NCBI GenBank assembly: GCA_001798565.1 | Contig: MGSR01000004.1 | Location: forward strand, 1-18,480 | Source of the DNA: Deltaproteobacteria bacterium RIFCSPLOWO2_12_FULL_60_16 | GTDB lineage: Bacteria > Desulfobacterota > Binatia > UBA9968 | Direction of reading: 5' to 3' | DNA length: 18,480 bases | In this document: in pieces, positions 7,995-14,420 of the stretch | Numbering within the stretch: the stretch's first letter is position 1 | How the letters are laid out: each line of letters opens with the position of its first letter | Program-made: the position numbers and the translations under genes | Notes under the pieces: generated by a model | The model's input: the letters and a program-made list of their open reading frames with translations, nothing else | Told to the model about the DNA's origin: nothing | Databases searched by the model: none

Positions 7995-8759
7995 TTACGC
8001 CATCGTCAAGCCGCCGCTCACGCTGAGGGTCTGGCCGGTCACGAACTCGGCGTTGGGCGAGGCAAAAAACGCCACAGCGTCGGCGATTTCTTCAGGCTTC
8101 GCGACGCGGCGAAAAGGGGTTGCCTTGGTCACGGCGTCGATGAGCTTGGCGGTCTGGGGCGATTGGCTCCGAACCGCCTCGATGAGCGGCGTGTCCGTCA
8201 GGCCCGGGCAGACCACGTTGACGTTGATATTATATCTGGCCACCTCTCGCGCCAGAGTTTTCGAGAAGGCGATCACGGCGCCCTTCGCGCCGGAATAGAC
8301 CGCCTCCCACGAAGAGCCGACGCGCCCTGCATCCGAGCTGATGTTGACGATCTTTCCCGATCCGCGCGAGACCATATGGGGCAGGACCGCCTTGGTCGTG
8401 TGCAGGACCGACTTGAAGTTGATCGCCAGGATCCGCTCCCAGGTCTCCTCGCTGCTCTCCAGGAAGGGCTCCAGCCGGTCCCAGCCCGCGCTGTTGACCA
8501 GGATGTCGATCTGGCCGAACTGGGTGAGCACGGTTTGCACCGTCCGCTCCACCTCCTGCTTCTTGGTGAGATCCACCTGGCAGGCGAGGGCGTTGCCCCC
8601 CATGGCCTTGATTTCGTTTTTCACGGCCTCCGCGTTTTCTACGATGAGATCCGCTACGGCGATCTGGGCCCCCTTGCGCGCCAGGGCCAGCGCGATGCAT
8701 CGGCCGATGCCTCGACCCCCTCCCGCTACCAGCGCTGTTTTGCCTTTGAGTTTCGTCAT
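7995..8759 (-). CDS. badH: BadH-like 2-hydroxycyclohexanecarboxyl-CoA dehydrogenase (SDR family)
   Basis: A 254-aa short-chain dehydrogenase. The nucleotide motif GGGRGIG is at 13-19 and D37 favours NAD(H). The catalytic set is N114, S142, Y155 and K159 (YSGAK). Several stretches match my memory of Rhodopseudomonas palustris BadH closely: SAGWD near 90, ARVGSS-like GRVGSSWEAVY, AFSKTLARE, VNVVCPG and the C-terminal LSVSGGLTM. BadH oxidises 2-hydroxycyclohexane-1-carboxyl-CoA to the 2-keto form in the cyclohexanecarboxylate/benzoate path. The start ATG at 8759 overlaps the bcrD stop as ATGA, so the genes are coupled. It could instead act on another cyclic 3-hydroxyacyl-CoA, such as a 6-hydroxycyclohexene derivative. 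Confidence 0.85.
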   Translation of the reverse strand: MTKLKGKTALVAGGGRGIGRCIALALARKGAQIAVADLIVENAEAVKNEIKAMGGNALACQVDLTKKQEVERTVQTVLTQFGQIDILVNSAGWDRLEPFLESSEETWERILAINFKSVLHTTKAVLPHMVSRGSGKIVNISSDAGRVGSSWEAVYSGAKGAVIAFSKTLAREVARYNINVNVVCPGLTDTPLIEAVRSQSPQTAKLIDAVTKATPFRRVAKPEEIADAVAFFASPNAEFVTGQTLSVSGGLTMA

Positions 8760-9601
8760 GCTACCTTGACCTCCTCTCTGCTTGCCGGTCTGCTCGCCGG
8801 TTCGTGACCGCTCTGCCGGATCTTCTCCAGGCGGCGCAGGGCCAGAAGCGCCGCGCCCAGGGCCCCGGCCATCTCGGGCTCCGCATCCACGTTCACCTTT
8901 CTCTTCAATGTATCCTCCAGGGCCTTGACCATCCCTTTTTGCCGCGCCACCCCGCCGACAAACGTGACCTCGTCCTCCAGGCCGGCCCTCTTGATCAAGG
9001 CCAGGGCCCTGGATGCCAGCGAGATGTGAACCCCCCGAATGATATTTTCCACGGTCCCGCCGGAGGAGACATGATTGATGATCTCGGACTCCGCCAGCAC
9101 CGCGCACACGCTGCTGATGGTCTCGGGCTTATCCGCTTTGATCGAGAGCTCTCCGACCTCCTCGACCTTCACCTCCAGGTACTTCGCCGCCCGCTCGATG
9201 AAGCCGCCGGCCCCGGCGGCGCACTTGTCGTTCGTACGGAACTCTCTCACCTTTCCTCCGTCGTGGACGCGGATCGCCCGCGTGCTCTGGGCGCCGATGT
9301 CCAGGACGCAGTGGGTCTTGGGAAACAAAAAGGCCGCCCCTCTGGCGACACAGGTGATCTCGGTGATCTGCACGTCGCGAAACGGCACGTTGTACCGGCC
9401 GAAGCCGGTCGTGGCGATGTAGCTCAACTCTTTCTCCTTGAGACCCGCCTTCTGGAGCGCCAGATCCAGCGCTTCCTTTGCCACCGCAGTGAAGTCCGGC
9501 CGCGTCTTGATGGCGATCTTTCCCCGCAGTTCTTTGTTCGCGTCCAGGATCACGACCTTCGTGGATTTGGCGCCTATGTCGATGCCCGCTACGAAATCCA
9601 T
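8756..9601 (-). CDS. bcrD: Benzoyl-CoA reductase ATPase (activator) subunit, BcrD/BadG/BzdQ-like
   Basis: A 281-aa member of the BadF/BadG/BcrA/BcrD ATPase family (ASKHA fold). ATP hydrolysis here drives electrons from ferredoxin towards the ring-reducing subunits. The phosphate-1 motif GIDIGAKSTK is at 6-15. C127 (NDKCAAG) and C166 (SSVCAVLAES) are the expected ligands of the 4Fe-4S cluster shared with the other ATPase. LDIGAQSTRAI at 100-110 and the HISLA segment resemble BcrD more than BcrA. The GGVARQKGMV loop (216-225) is intact. ATG at 9601 follows GGAGG by 4 nt; upstream in-frame codons cover only the intergenic spacer and the end of the other ATPase. It overlaps badH by 4 bp. Confidence 0.9.
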   Translation of the reverse strand: MDFVAGIDIGAKSTKVVILDANKELRGKIAIKTRPDFTAVAKEALDLALQKAGLKEKELSYIATTGFGRYNVPFRDVQITEITCVARGAAFLFPKTHCVLDIGAQSTRAIRVHDGGKVREFRTNDKCAAGAGGFIERAAKYLEVKVEEVGELSIKADKPETISSVCAVLAESEIINHVSSGGTVENIIRGVHISLASRALALIKRAGLEDEVTFVGGVARQKGMVKALEDTLKRKVNVDAEPEMAGALGAALLALRRLEKIRQSGHEPASRPASREEVKVA

Positions 9602-9641
9602 GTTGCCTCCGTTAAAGCAGGGATGCCTCGCTCCCTCCGAC

Positions 9642-10466
9642 TCAAGGTGCCGCTCCCGCTCTCTCCGCGTCGTGGCGTCCGGCCCCCGTGGTGGCGCGCT
9701 CCAGGGCAAACAGGCTCGCCCCGAGGGCGCCGACAAAGTGCGAGTCCGGGCTCACGTTGAGCTTCATGCCGAGTTTATCCTCCAAGGCCCGGACCATACC
9801 GGTGTTTCGCTAAACCCCTCCGGTGAAGGTCACTTCGGCCTCGATGCCGACACGCCGGACCAGAGAGATAGTCCGGGCGGCGATCGCGCTGTGAACCCCG
9901 CCGAGGATGTCTTCTATTTTTTTGCCCTGGGCCAGGTAGGAGATGATGTCGGATTCGACGAAGACCGTGCACACCGTGGTGAGCCGCACCGGGTTCTTCG
10001 CCTTGAGCGATATCTCCCCGATGTCGTCCAGGGGCAGCGCCAGGGCCTCGGCCGCCTGGGCGAGAAAGCGCCCCGTGCCCGCGGCGCACTTGTCGTTCAT
10101 GACGAAGTCCTTGACGTCTCCGCCCTCGCCGACTTTGATCCCTTTGGCGTCCTGCCCTCCCATGTCGATCACCGTGCGCGTGGCCGGGAACAGGTAGCTC
10201 GCCCCTTTTGCGTGGCAGCTGATCTCGGTGATCTGGGTGTCGCCGAACGTGACCTTGTACCGGCCGTAGCCGGTGCCGACCACGTAGACCACTTCCTCGC
10301 GGCGGATCCCCGACGCTTTCAGCGCGTCGGTGAAGCCCCTTTCGCCCGCCTTGGTGACATTCGCGCCGGTGTCGATCAGAGAGCGGGCGACGATCTCGAG
10401 CTTGTCATTGACGATGACCGACTTGGTTTGCGTTGAGCCGACGTCTATGCCTGCCGCGTAAATCAT
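9642..10466 (-). CDS. bcrA: Benzoyl-CoA reductase ATPase subunit, BcrA/BzdP-like, interrupted by an in-frame TAG
   Basis: The second ASKHA-type activator ATPase. The visible frame opens at ATG 10466 (overlapping the bcrB stop as ATGA) and gives 218 residues: [10 protein letters not shown] at 6-15, [10 protein letters not shown] at 101-110, C127 (NDKCAAGTG) and C166 (TTVCTVF). After FTGGV the codon at 9810-9812 is TAG. The same frame continues with [13 protein letters not shown] and [12 protein letters not shown] for 55 more codons to a TGA at 9642-9644, exactly as in bcrD, where the matching residue is A219. Complete length would be 274 aa, compact compared with the ~440-aa BcrA of Thauera and more like Azoarcus-type BzdP. 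If the TAG is real, the C-terminal nucleotide-binding lobe is lost. The gene is either a recent nonsense mutant, read through, or contains a sequencing error. Confidence 0.85.
9810..9812 (-). other. In-frame TAG codon inside the bcrA-like gene
   Basis: The minus-strand frame reads GGA GGG GTT TAG CGA AAC ACC GGT ATG. The protein similarity to the paralogous bcrD runs through both sides without a frame change. TAG is the ordinary stop of korB, bcrC and the first ferritin-like gene in this window, so wholesale reassignment is unlikely. A single base change from TCG (Ser) would make it, and Ser or Ala is usual at this position of the family. Confidence 0.9.
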
Positions 10467-11764
10467 GTCGCTCCTCCTGCCGCCGCGGCGCCGCGCACGA
10501 TCTTCTTGTGCTCGAGAGATTCGAAGAACGCGTCGATCCGGTTCTTCATCTGGGCCTCGGAAAAATACCTGGGATCCTCGATGTCGGACTCGACGAGCAG
10601 CGTGGGGATGCCCAGCTCCTTGGTGAAGTATTCCCTCATGTCGCCTTGCCCGGCGGAGAAGAGCCGGCAGCTCTTTACCGAGTGGATCACCAGGGCGTCC
10701 GCGGACCATTCCTCGACGTAGCGGCGGATCTGTTCGTAGCGCTGGAGAAAATTACGGTTGGTGAGGTTCCATTCCAGCATGTGTGAGGCGATCGATTCCA
10801 GGGGACGGTTGGAATCGTGCTTGAAGCCGAATTCCCAGAGCCCGCCGACGGTGGAATAAGTGGATGCCACGGCCACGGCGCCCCATTTGGAGAAGAGGTC
10901 CCGGAACGTGCGCAGGTAAGGCCAGGGAGGCGGTCCTTCGATGACGAAGCGGAAGCGCTCCTCGGGAAGCGGCCCCTGTCCCATGTCGACTTTTTCTTGC
11001 ATCTCTTTGAGAGCGGTCTCAAAGAACTTGAGCCCGCCTTCGGTTCCGCGCAGGCAATAGAGGGGGGCCATCATGGTGACGGAGTCGAAGTAGGAGTCGA
11101 ACGGAGAGGGGACGTTCTTGGTCAAGCCTTTGATCCGGGACCAGATTTCCCCGGTCTCGCCGGACAAGGCGACGATCCGCTTCAGTTTGGCGTAATCCAG
11201 CTTCTTTCCCGTAATCTTCTCGCAGATCTCGATGACCTCCTCCAGCTGGCGGACCACGTAGGTCACGTCTGCCGCAGTCGGCTTCCCCGACGGGTCGCGC
11301 ATGAAGGGGATATCCAGGTTGTAGAGGGTCCCGTCGCAGTATTCGGCCAGATGCTCAAACCACTGCAGATAGACATTGCAGCCCACGTAGTTGCACAGGA
11401 TCAGAGCGGGGAGGGGGATCGTGGCGAACGGGGTCTTGCGGTCTCCCAGGAAGAGGCCGACGTCGGCTTTGACGTAGGCGCAGTTGTCCATGGAATAACC
11501 GATCTCCTCGGCCTTCTGGATGAACGGCAGAGCGACTTTCTTGACCGCGAGCTGCAGGGCGTTGATTTCCGGGTAGACCGGAATCAAATCAAAGGCCAGC
11601 ATCAACTCCACCGGATTGCCGCTGATCAGCATGTAGGCGGCCTTGCCCTCGCCGTGCTCGGCGGCGCGGGTCATTTGATTGAAATAGTTTCCCATCAGCT
11701 CCTTCTGCAGGAGATGCATCTGGCCCTGATAGTTCGTCTTGTTGGCTTCGGCTGTTTTTGCCAT
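10463..11764 (-). CDS. bcrB: Benzoyl-CoA reductase subunit B (2-hydroxyglutaryl-CoA dehydratase D family)
   Basis: A 433-aa subunit of the substrate-reducing half of class I benzoyl-CoA reductase, which with BcrC binds benzoyl-CoA and 4Fe-4S clusters. The segments [44 protein letters not shown] and [16 protein letters not shown] match the BcrB/BadE pattern. Candidate cluster or active-site cysteines include C95, C124, C129 and C366. I chose ATG 11764 because AGGAG lies just upstream; a TTG 18 bp earlier is also in frame. It begins 10 bp after the bcrC stop and its TGA overlaps the bcrA start. Length agrees with known BcrB proteins. Related dehydratases share the fold, but the pairing with BcrC and the two ATPases favours benzoyl-CoA reductase. 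Confidence 0.93.
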   Translation of the reverse strand: MAKTAEANKTNYQGQMHLLQKELMGNYFNQMTRAAEHGEGKAAYMLISGNPVELMLAFDLIPVYPEINALQLAVKKVALPFIQKAEEIGYSMDNCAYVKADVGLFLGDRKTPFATIPLPALILCNYVGCNVYLQWFEHLAEYCDGTLYNLDIPFMRDPSGKPTAADVTYVVRQLEEVIEICEKITGKKLDYAKLKRIVALSGETGEIWSRIKGLTKNVPSPFDSYFDSVTMMAPLYCLRGTEGGLKFFETALKEMQEKVDMGQGPLPEERFRFVIEGPPPWPYLRTFRDLFSKWGAVAVASTYSTVGGLWEFGFKHDSNRPLESIASHMLEWNLTNRNFLQRYEQIRRYVEEWSADALVIHSVKSCRLFSAGQGDMREYFTKELGIPTLLVESDIEDPRYFSEAQMKNRIDAFFESLEHKKIVRGAAAAGGAT

Positions 11765-11774
11765 GGGAGCTCTC

Positions 11775-12929
11775 CTAGTCAAATAGCATCGATTCGACGA
11801 AGGTCTCGACCTCGGTGCGGGCCTTGTCGAATATCCACATCTTTTCCTCGAATTCGAGATACAGGTGAGGAATTCCCTCTTTCTCCAGGGCCCTGCGGTA
11901 AAGGGCGTAGTCGAAGAGCGCCGGCTCGCAGAACTTGGCCGCGAGAATGACCACCGCGCTGGCCCCGGTCTCCCTGACCTTGTCGATCAGATGTTTGGAC
12001 TTGGCCTCTCTCGTGTCGTGCTTGACCCCGGAATAGACGCTCTGATTGAGGTAGGCCCGGGCGAGATTTTCAACCGGGTCTCCCTCCGAAGGGATATCCT
12101 GCTTGAAGAAGCGCCAGCCCAGCAGGAAGTCATCGTCCAGAATGTAGCAGCCCGCGGCCTCGAGACCCTCGATCAGTTCCAGCGGCGGCTGTTCGCAGAA
12201 GGAGCCCTCGAGCACGACCTTGATGCGGTCCTTCGGTCTTTCGTCTCGCTCCTTCGCGGCGGCGATAGCCTCCTTTAACAGGCCGATGTGTTCTTCCGGG
12301 GGGATCAGGGTACCGATCCGGGTCAAGACATAGGTCTCAAGAGTCGAGAGATTCTGCGGCGCCTCCCGGCGCATGCGGTAGAGCTGTCCGATCAGCTTTC
12401 TTTGCTCGTTGTACACGCGGATGCTTTTGCGCAGGTCGTCGTCCGTCACCGGCCTGCCGGCAAGCCGCTCATAGTTGCTCTTGAGTGTCCGGTACTCGGC
12501 CGCAAGGTAGTTTACGGTGTGAGGGGAGGCCATGTTCTGGGGGAAGTGGACGTACTCCACCTGCAGTTTCGGGAAATTTCGTTTGAACACGCTGGCGAGG
12601 TTTCGCGCCGGATCGCAGATCGAGTGAAAGACGATCCCGTCGAGAGACTCGAGGTTCCCGATCAATCCCAGCTCCAGGGTGCTCTTGACGATGGAGCAGA
12701 CGAAGGACTGAAAGCGGGAGTCCGCGTGAGCGATCTCGAGCCGGTTTCCCGCGCCTATGATTCCCACGGGAAGCATGCCGGCGGCATGAATGATCTCGAA
12801 GGGAGTGTAAACCGGGTAGCATCCCACGACCTTGGATCCCGGGTGCTTCGCCTTCCACTCCGCCACCAGGTTTAAAGGAGAGTCTTCCAGCATCTCCCTG
12901 TATTGAGCAACCATTTCGTGAATGCCCAT
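11775..12929 (-). CDS. bcrC: Benzoyl-CoA reductase subunit C (2-hydroxyglutaryl-CoA dehydratase D family)
   Basis: First gene of the operon: a 384-aa subunit equal in length to Thauera BcrC. Recognisable features are PVYTPFEIIHAAGMLPVGI near 39-57, SICDPARNLASVF at 103-115, the signature GSFCEQPPLELI at 242-253, GCYILDDDFLLGWRF at 260-274 and AAKFCEPALFD at 330-340. Cysteines C78, C105, C245 and C334 are candidates for iron-sulfur ligands. With BcrB it forms the module that reduces the aromatic ring of benzoyl-CoA using electrons activated by BcrAD. ATG 12929 lies ~37 nt after the predicted sigma-54 start site, with a purine-rich GGGAGGAAG leader. The gene ends in TAG. A different aromatic CoA ester (for example 3-methyl- or hydroxybenzoyl-CoA) as substrate cannot be excluded. 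Confidence 0.94.
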   Translation of the reverse strand: MGIHEMVAQYREMLEDSPLNLVAEWKAKHPGSKVVGCYPVYTPFEIIHAAGMLPVGIIGAGNRLEIAHADSRFQSFVCSIVKSTLELGLIGNLESLDGIVFHSICDPARNLASVFKRNFPKLQVEYVHFPQNMASPHTVNYLAAEYRTLKSNYERLAGRPVTDDDLRKSIRVYNEQRKLIGQLYRMRREAPQNLSTLETYVLTRIGTLIPPEEHIGLLKEAIAAAKERDERPKDRIKVVLEGSFCEQPPLELIEGLEAAGCYILDDDFLLGWRFFKQDIPSEGDPVENLARAYLNQSVYSGVKHDTREAKSKHLIDKVRETGASAVVILAAKFCEPALFDYALYRRALEKEGIPHLYLEFEEKMWIFDKARTEVETFVESMLFD

Positions 12930-12976
12930 ATGCCTTTTTCTTCCTCCCCCTGTTGATCCGTCCTAGTTTTTTGGGG

Positions 12977-12992
12977 AGCAAGATACATGCCA
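12977..12992 (-). promoter_or_regulatory. Sigma-54 promoter for the bcr operon
   Basis: On the minus strand the sequence reads TGGCATG-TATC-TTGCT. Against the sigma-54 consensus TGGCACR-N4-TTGCW it differs only by T for C at the sixth position, and the GG/GC spacing is exact. The predicted start site is about 12966, leaving a 37-nt leader that contains the bcrC ribosome-binding region. Control by an enhancer-binding activator is therefore expected. Confidence 0.8.
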
Positions 12993-13010
12993 TTCGAACG
13001 TTTGTTATTT

Positions 13011-13079
13011 ATGGGCCTAGAGGGCCATTTCCCGCTGAATTCTTCCTAAAACTGGGAAGGAGGCGGCCCGGTATTCCCA
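13011..13079. promoter_or_regulatory. Candidate activator-binding region between divergent sigma-54 promoters
   Basis: Between the two -24 boxes are short dyads: ATGGGCC-TAGA-GGGCCAT at 13011-13028 (6 of 7 arm pairs) and TGGGAA at 13053-13058 facing TTCCCA at 13074-13079, 21 bp apart start to start. A further TTCCC lies at 13029-13033. Sigma-54 promoters need upstream enhancer sites, and this is the only DNA available to both. The exact operator is a guess. Confidence 0.35.
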
Positions 13080-13128
13080 AATTTCGGATTTTCAGTTGCT
13101 GCTCGCCTTGAGTTCTTTGTTTTCCTCA

Positions 13129-13144
13129 TGGCACGAGCTTTGCT
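13129..13144 (+). promoter_or_regulatory. Sigma-54 promoter for the ferritin-like genes
   Basis: TGGCACG-AGCT-TTGCT matches the sigma-54 -24/-12 consensus at every defined position. The predicted start site is near 13155, about 42 nt before the ATG at 13197, with the ribosome-binding site in between. It points away from the bcr promoter and shares its upstream DNA. Confidence 0.85.
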
Positions 13145-13196
13145 GAATAATTAGGGAACGCTCCGGGCGGCACTCTTCTTGGAAAGGAGAAGTCCT

Positions 13197-13712
13197 ATGG
13201 AAAGGATTCCCGAATTATACGCGATGTACGGGCAGGAAGTGAAGGAGCCTGCGCCTGACGAGCTATCCGAGGTCGAGCGGTTGATGAATGAATTCGAAGC
13301 GCACGAGGGCCGCGAATCGGAATTTACGCGCCGTTATAAGGAGATCTCGGAAAAGACAGCCAACCCCCTGATTCGATTTCTCCTTCGGCTGATTGTTTCC
13401 GATGAAGAGAAGCACCATGCGGTGACCCATGCCATGGTCTCAACGTTGCGCGGTGACCTGACCTGGACCAAGCCGGAGGATGCGATTAGCGGTCTTTACG
13501 AGTTGGCCGACACCAAAGAGGAGCTCCTGCGGCTCACGGAGGATTTCATCGAAGTGGAAAAAAACGGGATCGAGGAATACAAAAGGCTCATCAAAGCGAG
13601 CAAGGGTTATTATCACGGCCTCTTCTCGCTCCTGCTTCGCACGATGGTTCACGACTCCGAGAAGCACGTCGAGATCCTTGAGTTTTTGCGCCAGCGATTA
13701 CAGGAGGCCTAG
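13197..13712 (+). CDS. Ferritin/rubrerythrin-like helical protein
   Basis: A 171-aa, mostly helical, charged soluble protein resembling the ferritin-like superfamily. Two carboxylate/histidine motifs recur in the two halves: DEEKHH at 69-74 and HDSEKHVEIL at 152-161. Further glutamates lie on preceding helices (EFEAHEGRESEF at 32-43, DFIEVEKNGIEEY at 116-128), consistent with a di-metal four-helix bundle. No rubredoxin-like Cys pair is present. ATG 13197 follows AGGAGAAG at good spacing; an in-frame codon 18 bp upstream lacks a site. It is first in a sigma-54-driven pair with the next gene, 8 bp away. A role in iron handling or peroxide/oxygen protection near an oxygen-sensitive pathway is plausible but not shown. 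The gene ends in TAG. Confidence 0.75.
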   Translation: MERIPELYAMYGQEVKEPAPDELSEVERLMNEFEAHEGRESEFTRRYKEISEKTANPLIRFLLRLIVSDEEKHHAVTHAMVSTLRGDLTWTKPEDAISGLYELADTKEELLRLTEDFIEVEKNGIEEYKRLIKASKGYYHGLFSLLLRTMVHDSEKHVEILEFLRQRLQEA

Positions 13713-13720
13713 CCGGTCGC

Positions 13721-14227
13721 ATGGCCGCGATATCGGAGTTTGACCCGCTGGAGCGCTTTGCGGCGATAGAGCGGTTGGTGGCGAAGCTCTATTTCCGCTT
13801 TTCGCACCTTTTTCTACAGCATCCCGTGCTCAGGGACTTTTGGTGGGAAATGGGCGTGGAGGAAGAGCAGCATGCGGCGATACTCATGGCCTGCAGGCAG
13901 ATGATCCAGAGCTATGGGGATGAGGCGGTTGACCCGAGCATCGGCCGAGAGAAAGCGGAAGAGCTGCGGGTTCGGCTCGATGTTTATCTCAGCAAGGGAA
14001 CGCCGACGCTGGGGGTGGAAGAGGCATTCCGGATAGCTTTGGAGATAGAGAACTCGGAGATCGACGCGATCTACGGCAAGCTCCTGTCGCTGGGCGGGCC
14101 AAAGATAGCCAAGACGATGGAGAATTTAGGAGTGCCGGCCAGCGTGCAGAGGCAGAAGCTGAAGGCGGCGCTGCAGCGATTTTGCAAAGACCCGGCGCTT
14201 TTGGACGAGGCGCGAAAGGTCCATTGA
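13721..14227 (+). CDS. Ferritin/rubrerythrin-like protein
   Basis: A 168-aa helical protein with a rubrerythrin-style start: E17 in the first helix (IERLVAKLYFRF) and E48-x2-H51 in GVEEEQHAAIL. A third acidic helix carries E110 and E113 (ALEIENSEIDAIY). The second ExxH expected of a full di-iron site is not evident, so metal binding may be incomplete or different. The start ATG is 8 bp after the previous stop, with GGAGG of the preceding coding end upstream. It probably shares the sigma-54 promoter at 13129. It differs enough in sequence from its neighbour to be an old paralogue or a partner rather than a recent duplicate. Function unproven; oxygen or oxidative-stress protection is the natural guess. 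Confidence 0.72.
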   Translation: MAAISEFDPLERFAAIERLVAKLYFRFSHLFLQHPVLRDFWWEMGVEEEQHAAILMACRQMIQSYGDEAVDPSIGREKAEELRVRLDVYLSKGTPTLGVEEAFRIALEIENSEIDAIYGKLLSLGGPKIAKTMENLGVPASVQRQKLKAALQRFCKDPALLDEARKVH

Positions 14228-14380
14228 GCTCGAAGAAGATTTTCGAGAGATCAGCCGCTTTCTGCGGGATTGACCCTACCAGTTTTGCGAAAAGACCAGC
14301 TCTTTTTCTCCTAATTTAGAATGGCCGGACGGTAAAGAAGCCTGTTCCCCGGCCAAAGCTTCCTATTATTCGCGCGTCCC

Positions 14381-14396
14381 TGGCATGATTTATGCG
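14381..14396 (+). promoter_or_regulatory. Possible sigma-54 promoter for the kinase-thiolase pair
   Basis: TGGCATG-ATTT-ATGCG keeps the invariant GG and GC with exact spacing but deviates at three other positions (sixth base T, ATG for TTG, final G). The predicted start is near 14407. It overlaps the ATG at 14385, which supports use of the TTG at 14421 as the real start. Confidence 0.45.
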
Positions 14397-14398
14397 TC

Positions 14399-14418
14399 TG
14401 TTCCCTGCGGAGGGAACA
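14399..14418. promoter_or_regulatory. Perfect 8-bp inverted repeat at the kinase gene start
   Basis: TGTTCCCT-GCGG-AGGGAACA has perfect 8-bp arms. The right part holds the GGAGGG ribosome-binding site of the downstream TTG, so a folded transcript would mask it, or the DNA could be an operator. Dyads of this size also occur by chance in a window this long. Confidence 0.4.
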
Positions 14419-14420
14419 AG

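Noticed and set aside
6849..8807. A 652-codon open frame on the plus strand
   Set aside because: It lies antisense to bcrD, badH, the amidohydrolase-like gene and the 4Fe-4S gene, all with clear family motifs. Its translation shows no recognisable domain. It is a GC-rich shadow frame.
9810..9812. Pyrrolysine at the in-frame TAG
   Set aside because: The position is a plain Ala/Ser loop site in the family, TAG ends other genes here, and no pyl genes or insertion structure are seen. Not excluded, but the least likely option.
10463..12929. 2-hydroxyglutaryl-CoA or (R)-2-hydroxyacyl-CoA dehydratase instead of benzoyl-CoA reductase
   Set aside because: That system needs one homodimeric activator. 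Here there are two different ATPases plus BcrC- and BcrB-specific segments and a BadH-like gene, which favour benzoyl-CoA reductase.
14229..14247. Terminator hairpin CTCGAA-GAAGATT-TTCGAG after the second ferritin-like gene
   Set aside because: The 6-bp stem is weak and no T-run follows it; the nearest T-rich stretch near 14300 is not attached to a stem.
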